Part shown: one piece after another, positions 15,660 to 23,946 of the stretch | Layout: the number at the start of each line of letters is the position of its first letter | Position numbering within the stretch: the first letter of the stretch is position 1 | From: Bosea vaviloviae | GTDB lineage: Bacteria; Pseudomonadota; Alphaproteobacteria; Rhizobiales; Beijerinckiaceae | Reading direction: 5' to 3' | Assembly (NCBI RefSeq): GCF_001741865.1 | Contig: NZ_CP017147.1 | Span: 4,331,001-4,395,000, forward strand | Length of the DNA stretch: 64,000 bases | Notes under the pieces: generated by a model | Seen by the model: the letters and a program-made list of their open reading frames with translations, nothing else | What the model was told of the DNA's origin: nothing | Database searches by the model: none | Position numbers and translations under genes: made by a program

Positions 15660-15682
15660 ATTGGTTTTATAATAAAACCGAT
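15660..15682. promoter_or_regulatory. Palindromic operator candidate for HxlR regulator
   Basis: A perfect 17-bp palindrome ggttttat-a-ataaaacc (15663-15679) lies in the 63-bp divergent region. It is AT-rich against a GC-rich background and 20 bases upstream of the MFS start. HxlR-type dimers bind such inverted repeats, so this is probably the autoregulatory operator overlapping the MFS promoter. Confidence 0.6.
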
Positions 15683-15699
15683 TCTGGCTGGAGCTTGCG

Positions 15700-17016
15700 A
15701 TGCATGGACAGCAAAAGACGGCACCCGTCCGTGCCGTCAGCGATGGCACGCGCCTTCAAGAAAGTGCCGATGGGCAGGCTCCCGATGGGCACGTCGTTCC
15801 CGACGCTTCATCACAGCCGTCCCGGCTGACTCGCCCTGTCACCTTGCTGTTTGCGGTCGCGAGCGGGCTCGCCGTCGCCAACGCCTATTTCGCCCAGCCA
15901 TTGCTCGACGTGATGGCGCAGGAGCTCGGGCTTTCCCGGACGATCGCCGGCCTGATCGTCGGTGCGACCCAGCTCGGTTATGGGCTGGGCCTGATCCTGC
16001 TCGTGCCGCTGGGCGATCTCATCGATCGGCGCAGCCTTATCGTCGGTCAGTCGCTGCTGTCTGCTCTCGCGCTGATTTCGGTCGGCTTCTCCTCGACAGC
16101 TGCGATGCTCCTGGGTTCGATGGCGGCACTTGGTTTGCTGGCCGTCGTCACGCAAACCCTTGTCGCCTATGCCGCGAGCCTGGCGCGGCCGGCCGAGCGC
16201 GGACAGGTTGTCGGAGTCGTCACGAGCGGCATCGTCCTCGGCATCCTGCTGGCGCGAACCGCCGCCGGGCTCCTGACCGATCTGTCGGGATGGCGCACGG
16301 TCTATCTGGTCTCCGCGGCCTTGACGCTCGTGATCGCCGGCCTTCTCTACAAAGCCCTGCCGCGGCAGGAGCGCTTGCCCAAGACGATCTCCTATCCGCG
16401 CCTGATCGGCTCGCTCATCACGCTCTTCGTCGAGGAGCCGGTGCTGCGCATCCGCGCCGTGATCGCGATGCTGATCTTCGCCAACATCACGACGCTGCTC
16501 ACACCGCTGATCTTGCCGCTGAGCGCGCCGCCCTTCTCGCTGTCTCACACCGAAGTCGGCCTTTTCGGTCTCGCCGGCGCAGCAGGTGCGCTCGGCGCTG
16601 CAAGGGCCGGACGCTGGGCGGATCAGGGATTGGGCCAGCGCATCACCGGCATGGCGCTCGGTCTCATGCTCTTGGCCTGGCTGCCGATCTCATGGCTGGG
16701 ACATTCGATCCTGTGGCTGATCCTGGGCGTCGTCATCATCGATTTCGGCCTGCAGGCGACCCATGTGACCAACCAGGGCATGATCTATCGTGTCAGGCCC
16801 GAAGCGCAGAGCCGGCTGACGGCCGCCTATATGGTGTTCTACTCCATCGGCAGCGCGCTCGGCTCATCCTTCTCCACGATCGTCTATGCCCATGCAGGCT
16901 GGAACGGCGTCTGCCTGCTCGGCGCCGGCATCAGCGCGCTGACGATCGCCTTCTGGGCCGCGACCTTGCGGGCCACGCCTGCAATGGCCACGGGACGTTC
17001 GATTGCCGCGGAGTGA
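15700..17016 (+). CDS. MFS transporter (drug/metabolite efflux)
   Basis: 438 aa with 12 predicted membrane helices after a roughly 45-residue hydrophilic N-terminus. The family A-motif region is seen as 'LVPLGDLIDRRSLIVG', and 'AYFAQPLLDVMAQELGLSRTIAGLIVGATQLGYGLGL' places it among Bcr/AraJ/YgaY-like exporters. It is divergent from the HxlR regulator, which probably represses it. The final 17 codons have a diverged second copy at 18501-18555, suggesting a related gene once stood downstream. Confidence 0.88.
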   Translation: MHGQQKTAPVRAVSDGTRLQESADGQAPDGHVVPDASSQPSRLTRPVTLLFAVASGLAVANAYFAQPLLDVMAQELGLSRTIAGLIVGATQLGYGLGLILLVPLGDLIDRRSLIVGQSLLSALALISVGFSSTAAMLLGSMAALGLLAVVTQTLVAYAASLARPAERGQVVGVVTSGIVLGILLARTAAGLLTDLSGWRTVYLVSAALTLVIAGLLYKALPRQERLPKTISYPRLIGSLITLFVEEPVLRIRAVIAMLIFANITTLLTPLILPLSAPPFSLSHTEVGLFGLAGAAGALGAARAGRWADQGLGQRITGMALGLMLLAWLPISWLGHSILWLILGVVIIDFGLQATHVTNQGMIYRVRPEAQSRLTAAYMVFYSIGSALGSSFSTIVYAHAGWNGVCLLGAGISALTIAFWAATLRATPAMATGRSIAAE

Positions 17017-17077
17017 TTCGCGCAATATCGCGGGCAGTTCACTTCAATGGGCTGCGGGCATCAGTCGGGTCGCCATG

Positions 17078-17587
17078 TCAGCGCCGAGTGACGCGGTTGT
17101 CGATGCCCGATGTCGAGATCGTCGGCGCCTTCACTCCCGCCTCGCTGGTCCAGCTCAGAACGTTCGCCGAGCCCTCCACCGTGACCTTGGTCGGCCCCGC
17201 AACCACCAGATCGACCTTCTGGTCCGCGCCGGAGACGGCAACCTCGGCCGAACCCTCAACCGGTTTTAGCGTTGCCTTCACGACGTTCTGGGTCACCTCC
17301 ACCGAGAGACTTGCCACCACACCGCCCGTCGCCACATTGGACATGCCGCTGACGATGAGGCCTTGCGCATCGTCAAAGCTGACCTTGTGATCCACGCCGA
17401 TCACCTTGACCATGCCGCACCGCCCCTTCAGCTCGACCATGTTTCCCTGGCCGGAGATGACGACATCCTGGCCGTCGCAGGCGAAGTCGCGAGACATCCT
17501 GACGCCCTCCACCCGAATCTCCTCAGCGAATGCGGAGGCCGGCAGGAGGACGATTGCGGCGGCGAGAAGCGAGCAGCTGATTTTCAA
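17078..17587 (-). CDS. DUF3060-type secreted protein
   Basis: 169 aa from a TTG start preceded by AGAGGA; the frame stays open further upstream but the signal peptide begins exactly at this TTG (MKISCSLLAAAIVLLPASAFA). The mature part is repetitive beta-strand with alternating 'V.G..N.V' units ('DVVISGQGNMVELKGRCGMVKVIG', 'KVTVEGSANVLSW'), typical of DUF3060 beta-helical proteins. Function unknown; periplasmic or surface location expected. It is convergent with the MFS gene. Confidence 0.75.
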   Translation of the reverse strand: MKISCSLLAAAIVLLPASAFAEEIRVEGVRMSRDFACDGQDVVISGQGNMVELKGRCGMVKVIGVDHKVSFDDAQGLIVSGMSNVATGGVVASLSVEVTQNVVKATLKPVEGSAEVAVSGADQKVDLVVAGPTKVTVEGSANVLSWTSEAGVKAPTISTSGIDNRVTRR

Positions 17588-17694
17588 CGTCTTATCCTCT
17601 GTCTGGAAGCGTCCGATCAAGGCAACCACTCTCCCATGGAAGGGCGTGCATGGAACGGCGTGCCCCCAGTTTGGAGCGCGAGTGCGGCAGAGAT

Positions 17695-17716
17695 TTGAAG
17701 ACCGCCGTGGGTGCAA
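17695..17716 (+). repeat. tRNA-Ser fragment (possible attachment-site remnant)
   Basis: 22 nt (ttgaagaccgccgtgggtgcaa) match tRNA-Ser positions 10810-10831, from the anticodon loop into the variable arm, with 21 of 22 identical and in the same orientation. Similarity stops on both sides. Sub-anticodon segments of tRNA genes are common integrase core sites, so this may be the distal att remnant of an insertion spanning roughly 10.83-17.7 kb. No integrase remains. Confidence 0.5.
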
Positions 17717-17841
17717 AGCGATTCAAGCCTCGCCCGGCTCGCGGAAAAATTCGGCGCGACCGAGATGATGGCGGCGCTGGCGCGTTCCGGAAAACGAGTA
17801 GCGCGCTTGCTCTGGGTGCAGCGTCTCCCCATCATCCACTC

Positions 17842-18342
17842 ATGAACAACGCCGTTCCCGACCTGCCTTCCGCCCTCCGGCCGCTCTGGCTCGATCTCCT
17901 GATCGCGGTGGCGCCTGTGGTCCTGGCATCAGTGATCGGCAGCGCCGCGACCGTGCCGCAGATTCCCGGCTGGTATGCCGGCCTCGTCAAGCCGCCCTTC
18001 AACCCGCCGAACTGGATCTTCGCGCCTGTCTGGACGACGCTGTTCGCGATGATGGCCTATGCCGTCTTCCGCATCCGACGGCAGCCGCTGCAGGCGCAGT
18101 GGGCGCTGGTCGCCTATCACGTGCAACTCGCACTGAATCTGCTCTGGTCCTGCGTCTTCTTCGGGCTCAACAGCCCGCTCGGCGGCATGGTGGTGATCCT
18201 GCCGCTGCTCGCGATGATCTTCGCCACGGTCGCAGCTTTCGGCCGGATCGACCGGGTGTCGTCGCTGCTGCTTTGGCCCTATGCCGCATGGGTCTCTTTC
18301 GCGACCTTGCTGAACCTCTCGATCTGGTGGCTGAACCGCTGA
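17842..18342 (+). CDS. tspO: TspO/MBR family protein
   Basis: 166 aa, five predicted membrane helices. Diagnostic TspO features are 'W-Y-A-G-L-V-K-P-P-F-N-P-P-N-W-I-F' after helix 1, 'QLALNLLWSCVFFGL' and 'LLWPYAAWVSFATLLNLSIWWLN' at the end. Bacterial TspO binds and may degrade tetrapyrroles and responds to stress or oxygen. The ATG at 17842 starts at the natural N-terminus; the upstream open frame includes the tRNA fragment and is not coding. Confidence 0.92.
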   Translation: MNNAVPDLPSALRPLWLDLLIAVAPVVLASVIGSAATVPQIPGWYAGLVKPPFNPPNWIFAPVWTTLFAMMAYAVFRIRRQPLQAQWALVAYHVQLALNLLWSCVFFGLNSPLGGMVVILPLLAMIFATVAAFGRIDRVSSLLLWPYAAWVSFATLLNLSIWWLNR

Positions 18343-18500
18343 CGCGGCAACGTCAGGCGATCGAGCACCCTCACGCCCAGCGCCCGCCGGTCAACCACGG
18401 CACGCCGCCTTCCCGTCTGGTGGCGCTTCCGATGATCCTGAGCGAGCCGGAAGAGATTGAGACGTGGCTGTCCGAGCAGGCAAAGGCATTGCGCGGCCGT
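18343..18500 (+). pseudogene. Remnant of an SOS-response-associated peptidase (SRAP/YedK-like) gene
   Basis: In one frame this reads 'NHGTPPSRL..LPMILSEPEEIETWLSEQAKALRGR', which resembles the C-terminal region of SRAP proteins (the 'MPVIL..PEE...WL' block followed by the LQRPL stretch). The catalytic N-terminal Cys region is missing, and the frame runs without a start from the end of tspO. It is called a decayed fragment with modest confidence. Confidence 0.35.
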
Positions 18501-18557
18501 GACCTTGCGGGCCACGCCTTCAATGGCCTCAGGGCGCTCGCTGGCCGCGGAGTGATT
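18501..18557 (+). repeat. Diverged copy of the 3' end of the MFS gene
   Basis: 50 of 57 positions match 16962-17018, including the stop codon. Translated in the same frame it reads TLRATPSMASGRSLAAE* against TLRATPAMATGRSIAAE*. The differences are synonymous or conservative, so this is the tail of a related coding sequence rather than a recent copy. The rest of that gene is gone. Confidence 0.6.
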
Positions 18558-18591
18558 TGGTCCGAGCGGTCTGGCTAAACCTCAGCGCACC

Positions 18592-18975
18592 CTAAAGCTT
18601 CTTCCCGTCCTGGCCGAACTGCTTGAGGAAGGCGGTGAGGTCCTTGATCTCCTGCTCGTTCTTGATGCCGGCGAAGATCATCTTGGTGCCGGGAATCTTG
18701 GCCTTGGGGTCCTTGATGTATTCGGCGAAGGTCGCCTCGTCCCAGGAGATGCCGGAGTTCTTGTTGGCCGCGGAGTAGCTATAGCCCTCGACCGAGCCTG
18801 AGTGCCGCCCGAACAGGCCGTTGAGCTGGGGGCCGACCAGGTTCTTGGCGCCTTCGCCAGTCTGATGGCAGGCGCGGCATTTGTTCCAGGAGCGCTCGCC
18901 GGCGCTGATGTCCTGGGCAAGGGCCGGCAGGACGGCAGTGGCGGAGATTAGGATGGCGCAGGCGATCGCTTTCAT
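18592..18975 (-). CDS. Class I c-type cytochrome (cytochrome c2/c550-like)
   Basis: 127 aa with a Sec signal peptide (1-20, ends ALA-Q), so periplasmic. The heme-binding C33-R-A-C36-H37 and the axial Met in 'PGTKMIF' (M99) are present, with 'GPQLNGLFGRHSG' between them as in cytochrome c2. It shuttles electrons between the bc1 complex and terminal oxidases or other periplasmic acceptors. The ATG at 18975 is preceded by GAAGGA. It is convergent with the remnant region and divergent from kdp. Confidence 0.9.
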   Translation of the reverse strand: MKAIACAILISATAVLPALAQDISAGERSWNKCRACHQTGEGAKNLVGPQLNGLFGRHSGSVEGYSYSAANKNSGISWDEATFAEYIKDPKAKIPGTKMIFAGIKNEQEIKDLTAFLKQFGQDGKKL

Positions 18976-19356
18976 CAGGCTTCCTTCGAGGCTGGGCTGG
19001 AGCCGCACCGGTGAGATATGGGCGCGGTGAATCATGCCTGTCTGCGAAGCGTTCTAACCTGCGAATATGGAAATCCGGAGAACCCGCCGATCGCATTGTC
19101 CCTCCCGCCGCTCACATTCTCGGGATGAGGCGCTTCGACAGGTCTTCATTCCCACAGATCTGAACGCCTCCTGAGCTGCCTCGCTCCGCCCGCCCTTTCC
19201 ATGATTTCCGTTGGGTTACACCCAAATGCGTGCCGCTTCATGGTGCGGCCCGGTTCAATCTTTATGCCGCCCTTATGCGCTGCCCTGCCCTTCCGGCTCG
19301 ACCCTTGAGCCCTCCGGGCAGCATCTCTCCGGTCTAACCTGACCGGAGTAAGGCTC
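18976..19356. promoter_or_regulatory. kdp regulatory region
   Basis: The 381-bp gap between divergent cytochrome c and kdp genes. A tandem TTATGC (19262-19267 and 19273-19278, 11 bp apart) fits the spacing of direct repeats bound by OmpR/KdpE-type regulators and is a candidate KdpE site. Immediately before the first ORF, ctccggtc (19327-19334) and gaccggag (19341-19348) form a perfect 8-bp hairpin containing a GGAG that could serve as ribosome-binding site. Both roles are inferred. Confidence 0.4.
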
Positions 19357-19440
19357 ATGGCCGACATCCTCTATCTCGTGCTGGGAACCGGGGCCTTCCT
19401 GCTCTTCGGTTGCTACGCAACGCTGCTGCGCAAGGTCTGA
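19357..19440 (+). CDS. Small single-helix membrane protein at the head of the kdp operon
   Basis: 27 aa (MADILYLVLGTGAFLLFGCY... ending LLRKV): one transmembrane helix with a short basic tail. It starts 9 bases after a GGAG and ends 5 bases before kdpF. Small ORFs of this type are seen ahead of kdpF in other Proteobacteria. It may be a second KdpF-like stabilising peptide or an independent small subunit. Too short for confident homology. Confidence 0.6.
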   Translation: MADILYLVLGTGAFLLFGCYATLLRKV

Positions 19441-19445
19441 CGATC

Positions 19446-19532
19446 ATGGCGCTCACCTGGCTTTACGCGACTGCTGCCCTCGGGCTTGCGGTCTACATGG
19501 TCGCCGCGCTTTTGCGCCCCGACCGCTTCTGA
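19446..19532 (+). CDS. kdpF: Potassium-transporting ATPase small subunit KdpF
   Basis: 28 aa: a single helix followed by the typical KdpF tail L-L-R-P-D-R-F. KdpF sits in the KdpFABC complex at the KdpA interface and stabilises it like a lipid. It lies 26 bases upstream of kdpA, which carries its own AAGGAG site. Confidence 0.85.
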   Translation: MALTWLYATAALGLAVYMVAALLRPDRF

Positions 19533-19558
19533 CCTCAAAATCATAAGGAGACCTCGCA

Positions 19559-21274
19559 ATGGATTGGCGGGGCTGGGCCGAGATCGTTTTTACGATCGCG
19601 TTGACGGTGGCCATGGGTTGGCCGCTCGGTATCTTCATGGCGCGCGTCTGGGCGGGCGAACGCACCTGGCTCGATCCGGTGCTGCGGCCGGTCGAGGCGC
19701 TCGCCTATGCCGCCTTCGGCATCGACCGCAACAAGGGGCAGAACTGGCTGAGCTATGCCGGGGCGGTGCTCGCCTTCAGCGCCGCCGGCTTCGTGCTGCT
19801 CTATCTGCAGCTGCGCTTCCAGAACCTGCTGCCGCTCAACCCGCAAGGCTTCGACGGCCTGTCGCCGCATCTCGCCTTCAACACGGCGGTCAGCTTCGTC
19901 ACCAACACGAACTGGCAGTCCTATGCCGGCGAGGCGACGATGAGCAATCTCAGCCAGATGGCGGGGCTCACCGTGCATAACTTCGTCTCGGCCGGCACCG
20001 GCCTGGCGATCGCGGCTGCGGTCGCGCGTGCCTTCGCCGCCGATCGCGGCGAGAACCTCGGCAATTTCTGGGTCGATCTGACGCGCACCACGCTCTATGT
20101 GCTGCTGCCGCTCTCGATCGTGACCGCGCTCGTGCTGGTCGCGGCCGGCGTGCCGCAGACCCTGCTCGCCAATGTCGAAGCCTCGACCATCGAGGGTGCC
20201 AAACAGGTGATCTCACTGTTCCCGACCGCCTCGCAGGAGGCGATCAAGCAGTGGGGCACCAATGGCGGCGGCATCTTCAACGTCAACTCGGCGCACCCGT
20301 TCGAAAACCCGACGCCGTTCACCAACCTGATCGAGGCCACCTCGATCAACGCGCTTGCCTTCGGCACCGTGATCGCTTTCGGGCGCATTGCCGGGGCGCG
20401 CAAGGAGGCCAAGGCGCTGATCGCGGTGATGGTCATCCTCGTCGGCGTCGCCGCCGCCGCGATCTATGCTTCGGAGACGCTCACGCCGCAGCCGGCGATG
20501 ATCGCAGCCGGCATCACCGACGCCCCGTCCAATATGGAGGGCAAGGAGGTCCGCTTCGGGCCGGCCGCTTCATCGGTCTGGGCGGCGCAGACGACCGGCG
20601 CCTCCAACGGCTCGGTCAACGCGATGCATGGCAGCTTCATGCCGCTTGGCGGCGGCGTTGCGATGTTCATGATCCAGCTCGGCGAGGTCCTGCCGGGCGG
20701 CGTCGGCTCCGGCCTTTACGGCATGGTGGTGATGGCCCTGCTTGCGGTCTTCGTCGCGGGGTTGATGGTCGGGCGTACGCCTGAATATCTCGGCAAGAAG
20801 GTCGAGGCGCGCGAGATCAAGTTCGCCATGCTGGCGGTGCTGATCCTGCCGCTCGCCATTCTCGGCTTCTCCGCCATCGCCGCCGTGCTGCCGGTCGCAC
20901 TCGAAGGTTTGCTGAACAAGGGGCCGCGTGGATTGTCCGAGATCCTCTACGCCTATTCGTCGGCGGCGGGGAACAACGGCTCGGCCTTTGCCGGGCTCAC
21001 CGCCAACACCCCCTGGTGGAACACGACGCTGGCCATCGGCATGCTGCTCGGCCGCTTCGCCTATATCGTGCCGGTTCTCGCCATCGCTGGCGCGCTAGCG
21101 GCCAAGCCGAAGCTTCAGCCGACCGCCGGCACCTTGCCGAGCGACAGCCCGCTCTTTGTCGGCCTGCTCATCGGCATCGTCTTGATCCTGGGCGGCCTGC
21201 AATTCTTCCCCGCGCTCGCTCTGGGCCCGATCGTCGAGCATTTCCAGCTGCTTGCGGCTGCGGCTTCACGCTGA
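19559..21274 (+). CDS. kdpA: Potassium-transporting ATPase, K+-translocating subunit KdpA
   Basis: 571 aa, about ten membrane helices, full family length. It carries four selectivity-filter-like segments of the SKT channel superfamily, including '[14 protein letters not shown]' (first), '[21 protein letters not shown]' (second) and '[16 protein letters not shown]' (late). KdpA takes up K+ with high affinity, and ions pass through a tunnel to KdpB. An AAGGAG ribosome-binding site precedes the ATG. Second stage of the kdpFABC operon. Confidence 0.97.
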   Translation: MDWRGWAEIVFTIALTVAMGWPLGIFMARVWAGERTWLDPVLRPVEALAYAAFGIDRNKGQNWLSYAGAVLAFSAAGFVLLYLQLRFQNLLPLNPQGFDGLSPHLAFNTAVSFVTNTNWQSYAGEATMSNLSQMAGLTVHNFVSAGTGLAIAAAVARAFAADRGENLGNFWVDLTRTTLYVLLPLSIVTALVLVAAGVPQTLLANVEASTIEGAKQVISLFPTASQEAIKQWGTNGGGIFNVNSAHPFENPTPFTNLIEATSINALAFGTVIAFGRIAGARKEAKALIAVMVILVGVAAAAIYASETLTPQPAMIAAGITDAPSNMEGKEVRFGPAASSVWAAQTTGASNGSVNAMHGSFMPLGGGVAMFMIQLGEVLPGGVGSGLYGMVVMALLAVFVAGLMVGRTPEYLGKKVEAREIKFAMLAVLILPLAILGFSAIAAVLPVALEGLLNKGPRGLSEILYAYSSAAGNNGSAFAGLTANTPWWNTTLAIGMLLGRFAYIVPVLAIAGALAAKPKLQPTAGTLPSDSPLFVGLLIGIVLILGGLQFFPALALGPIVEHFQLLAAAASR

Positions 21275-21295
21275 GCCGACAAAGGAAATCCAATC

Positions 21296-23332
21296 ATGTC
21301 CATGTCTTTTGTCAAATCCGGCGCGATCGACCAGAGCGTCGTGACGACCGCGCTGAAGAGCGCCTTCGTCAAGCTCGACCCGCGCGCACTGACCGGCAAC
21401 CCGGTGATCCTCGCAACCGAGGTGGTCGCGGCGCTCGCGACCGTCTCGGCCGGCGTCGCCATCGCCGGCGGCCTGCCGGCCAGCTTTCCGATCCAGATCG
21501 CGGCCTGGCTCTGGCTGACCGTGCTCTTCGCCAATTTCGCCGAGGCCATCGCCGAAGGGCGCGGCAAGGCGGCGGCCGACAGCCTGCGCGCCACCCGCGT
21601 CACCACCAGGGCCAAGCTGATCATCGACGACGCCCGCAATGCGATGGTCCCGACGCCGGCTCATGAACTCGTGCCGGGCGATATCGTGCTGGTCGAGGCC
21701 GGCGACGTGATTCCGGCCGATGGCGAGATCATCGAGGGTGTCGCCTCGGTCAACGAGGCTGCCATCACCGGCGAATCCGCCCCCGTCATCCGCGAGAGCG
21801 GCGGCGACCGCTCGGCCGTCACCGGCGGCACCACGGTCGTCTCCGACTGGCTCAAGGTGAAGGTCACCTCGCAGCAGGGCTCGTCCTTCCTCGATCGCAT
21901 GATCGCGATGGTGGAAGGCGCCGACCGGCGCAAGACGCCCAACGAGCTTGCGCTCGCCGTGCTGCTCGCGGGGCTGACGCTGGTCTTCCTGATCGCCGTC
22001 GTGACGCTGACCGGGCTTGGGGCGTTCTTGGGCGTGACGCTCGATCCCATGGTGCTCGGCGCGCTCTTCGTGACGCTGATCCCGACCACGATCGGCGGGC
22101 TGCTCAGCGCGGTCGGCATTGCCGGCATGGACCGGCTGCTGAAGGTCAATGTGCTGGCAACCTCCGGCCGCGCGGTCGAGGCGGCAGGCGACGTCGATAC
22201 GCTGCTGCTCGACAAGACCGGCACGATCACCTTCGGCAACCGCATGGCGGTCGAGGTCGTGCCGGCTCCCGGCGTGCGGCCCGATGCGGCGCTGCGCGCC
22301 GCGCTGATCGCCTCGCTTGCCGACGAGACGCCCGAGGGCCGCTCGATCGTCGAGCTCGCCCGCAATCAGGGCGTGACAGCGCAAATCCCGGCGGGGGCGA
22401 CCTCGATCCCGTTCAGCGCCACGACACGCCAGTCCGGCCTCGATGCCGACGGCAAGTCCTGGCGCAAGGGCGCTGTGGATGCGGTCATCCGCTCGCTCGA
22501 CCTCTCCGAGAGCCAGGTTCCCGCCGAATTGCGCCAGGCGGTCGACCGCGTCGCGCGGTCCGGCGGCACGCCGCTCGCCGTCAGCGAGCACGGCGCGCTG
22601 GTCGGCGTCATCCATCTCAAGGATGTGGTGAAGCCCGGCGTGAAGGACCGCTTCGCCGATCTGCGCCGCATGGGCGTGCGCACCGTCATGATCACCGGCG
22701 ACAACCCGGTAACGGCGGCTGCCATCGCCTCGGAAGCCGGCGTCGATGATTTCCTCGCCGAGGCGACGCCCGAGGACAAGCTGCGCATCATCCGCACCGA
22801 GCAGGCCAAGGGCCGCCTGGTCGCGATGTGCGGCGACGGCGCCAACGATGCCCCTGCCCTGGCGCAGGCCGATGTCGGCGTCGCCATGCAGACCGGCGCG
22901 CAGGCCGCCCGCGAGGCCGGCAACATGGTCGATCTCGATAGCGATCCGACCAAGGTTCTGGAGATCGTCGAGGTCGGCAAACAGCTCTTGATCACGCGCG
23001 GGGCGTTGACGACCTTCTCGATCGCCAACGACGTGGCGAAATATTTCGCCATCATCCCGGCGATGTTCGTCGTCGCCCTGCCCTCGCTTGGCGCGATGAA
23101 CATCATGGGCCTGTCGAGCCCGCAGAGCGCCATCCTCTCGGCGGTGATCTTCAACGCGCTCGTCATCGTCGCGCTAATCCCGCTGGCGCTGCGCGGCGTG
23201 CGCTACCGGGCGATCGGGGCCGCCAAGCTGCTCTCGCGCAACCTCACCATCTACGGCATCGGCGGGCTGATCGCGCCCTTCGTCGGCATCAAGCTGATCG
23301 ACATGATCGTCGCGGCGCTGAAGCTCGCCTGA
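21296..23332 (+). CDS. kdpB: Potassium-transporting P-type ATPase subunit KdpB
   Basis: 678 aa. P-type ATPase hallmarks: TGES (actuator, near residue 158), D-K-T-G-T phosphorylation motif near 305, 'GRSIVELA' and nucleotide-binding segment, '[10 protein letters not shown]', and '[19 protein letters not shown]' hinge near 512. The phosphorylated Asp energises K+ transfer received from KdpA. It is located 21 bp after kdpA with an AAAGGAA site. The family-specific Ser in TGES-A is present; in E. coli it is the target of inhibitory phosphorylation. Confidence 0.97.
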   Translation: MSMSFVKSGAIDQSVVTTALKSAFVKLDPRALTGNPVILATEVVAALATVSAGVAIAGGLPASFPIQIAAWLWLTVLFANFAEAIAEGRGKAAADSLRATRVTTRAKLIIDDARNAMVPTPAHELVPGDIVLVEAGDVIPADGEIIEGVASVNEAAITGESAPVIRESGGDRSAVTGGTTVVSDWLKVKVTSQQGSSFLDRMIAMVEGADRRKTPNELALAVLLAGLTLVFLIAVVTLTGLGAFLGVTLDPMVLGALFVTLIPTTIGGLLSAVGIAGMDRLLKVNVLATSGRAVEAAGDVDTLLLDKTGTITFGNRMAVEVVPAPGVRPDAALRAALIASLADETPEGRSIVELARNQGVTAQIPAGATSIPFSATTRQSGLDADGKSWRKGAVDAVIRSLDLSESQVPAELRQAVDRVARSGGTPLAVSEHGALVGVIHLKDVVKPGVKDRFADLRRMGVRTVMITGDNPVTAAAIASEAGVDDFLAEATPEDKLRIIRTEQAKGRLVAMCGDGANDAPALAQADVGVAMQTGAQAAREAGNMVDLDSDPTKVLEIVEVGKQLLITRGALTTFSIANDVAKYFAIIPAMFVVALPSLGAMNIMGLSSPQSAILSAVIFNALVIVALIPLALRGVRYRAIGAAKLLSRNLTIYGIGGLIAPFVGIKLIDMIVAALKLA

Positions 23333-23355
23333 CCGCTCATCAAAGGACAACGACC

Positions 23356-23946
23356 ATGTGGTCCCATCTTCGCCCCGCCATCGTCTCGATGGTCTTCTTC
23401 ACCCTCCTGCTCGGCATCGCCTATCCGCTCGGCGTCACCGGGCTCTCCCAGGCCATGTTTCCGGCGCAGGCCGGTGGCTCGCTGATCCGCAACCAGGCCG
23501 GCGAGATCATCGGCTCGGAATGGATCGGCCAGATCTTCAAGGACGATGCCTATCTGCGGCCCCGCCCCTCGGCTGCCGGCAAGGACGGCTATGACGCTGC
23601 CAATTCCTCCGGCTCCAATTTCGGGCCGCTGAACGAGGACCTCGCCACGCGCATCAAGACCGATGCCGAGGCGATCCGCGCCGCTGACGGCGCCGGCCCG
23701 CTGCCGGCTGACGCCGTTCAAGCATCGGGTTCGGGTCTCGACCCGCATATCTCGCCGGAGAACGCGGCCCGCCAGATCGAGCGCATCGCTAGGACGCGCG
23801 GCGCCCAGCCGGCTGAGGTCGCCGAGATCATCGCCCAGAACACGCAAGGTTATCTGCTCGGTTTCATCGGCCGGCCGCGCGTCAACGTGCTGACCGCCAA
23901 CCTCGCCCTCGACGCACGCTATCCGAAGGCTCAAGCTAAGCCGTAA
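23356..23946 (+). CDS. kdpC: Potassium-transporting ATPase subunit KdpC
   Basis: 196 aa with one N-terminal membrane helix ('IVSMVFFTLLLGIAYPLGV') and a periplasmic body containing the conserved 'GSEWIGQIFKDDAYLRPRPSAAG', 'SSGSNFGPLNEDL' and 'DPHISPENA' blocks. It is essential for assembly and ATPase coupling of KdpFABC. The stop overlaps the kdpD start by one base (TAATG). Confidence 0.95.
   Translation: MWSHLRPAIVSMVFFTLLLGIAYPLGVTGLSQAMFPAQAGGSLIRNQAGEIIGSEWIGQIFKDDAYLRPRPSAAGKDGYDAANSSGSNFGPLNEDLATRIKTDAEAIRAADGAGPLPADAVQASGSGLDPHISPENAARQIERIARTRGAQPAEVAEIIAQNTQGYLLGFIGRPRVNVLTANLALDARYPKAQAKP

Noticed and set aside
17650..17841. N-terminal extension of TspO
   Set aside because: Basic, non-family sequence including the tRNA fragment; the TspO fold begins at the ATG at 17842.
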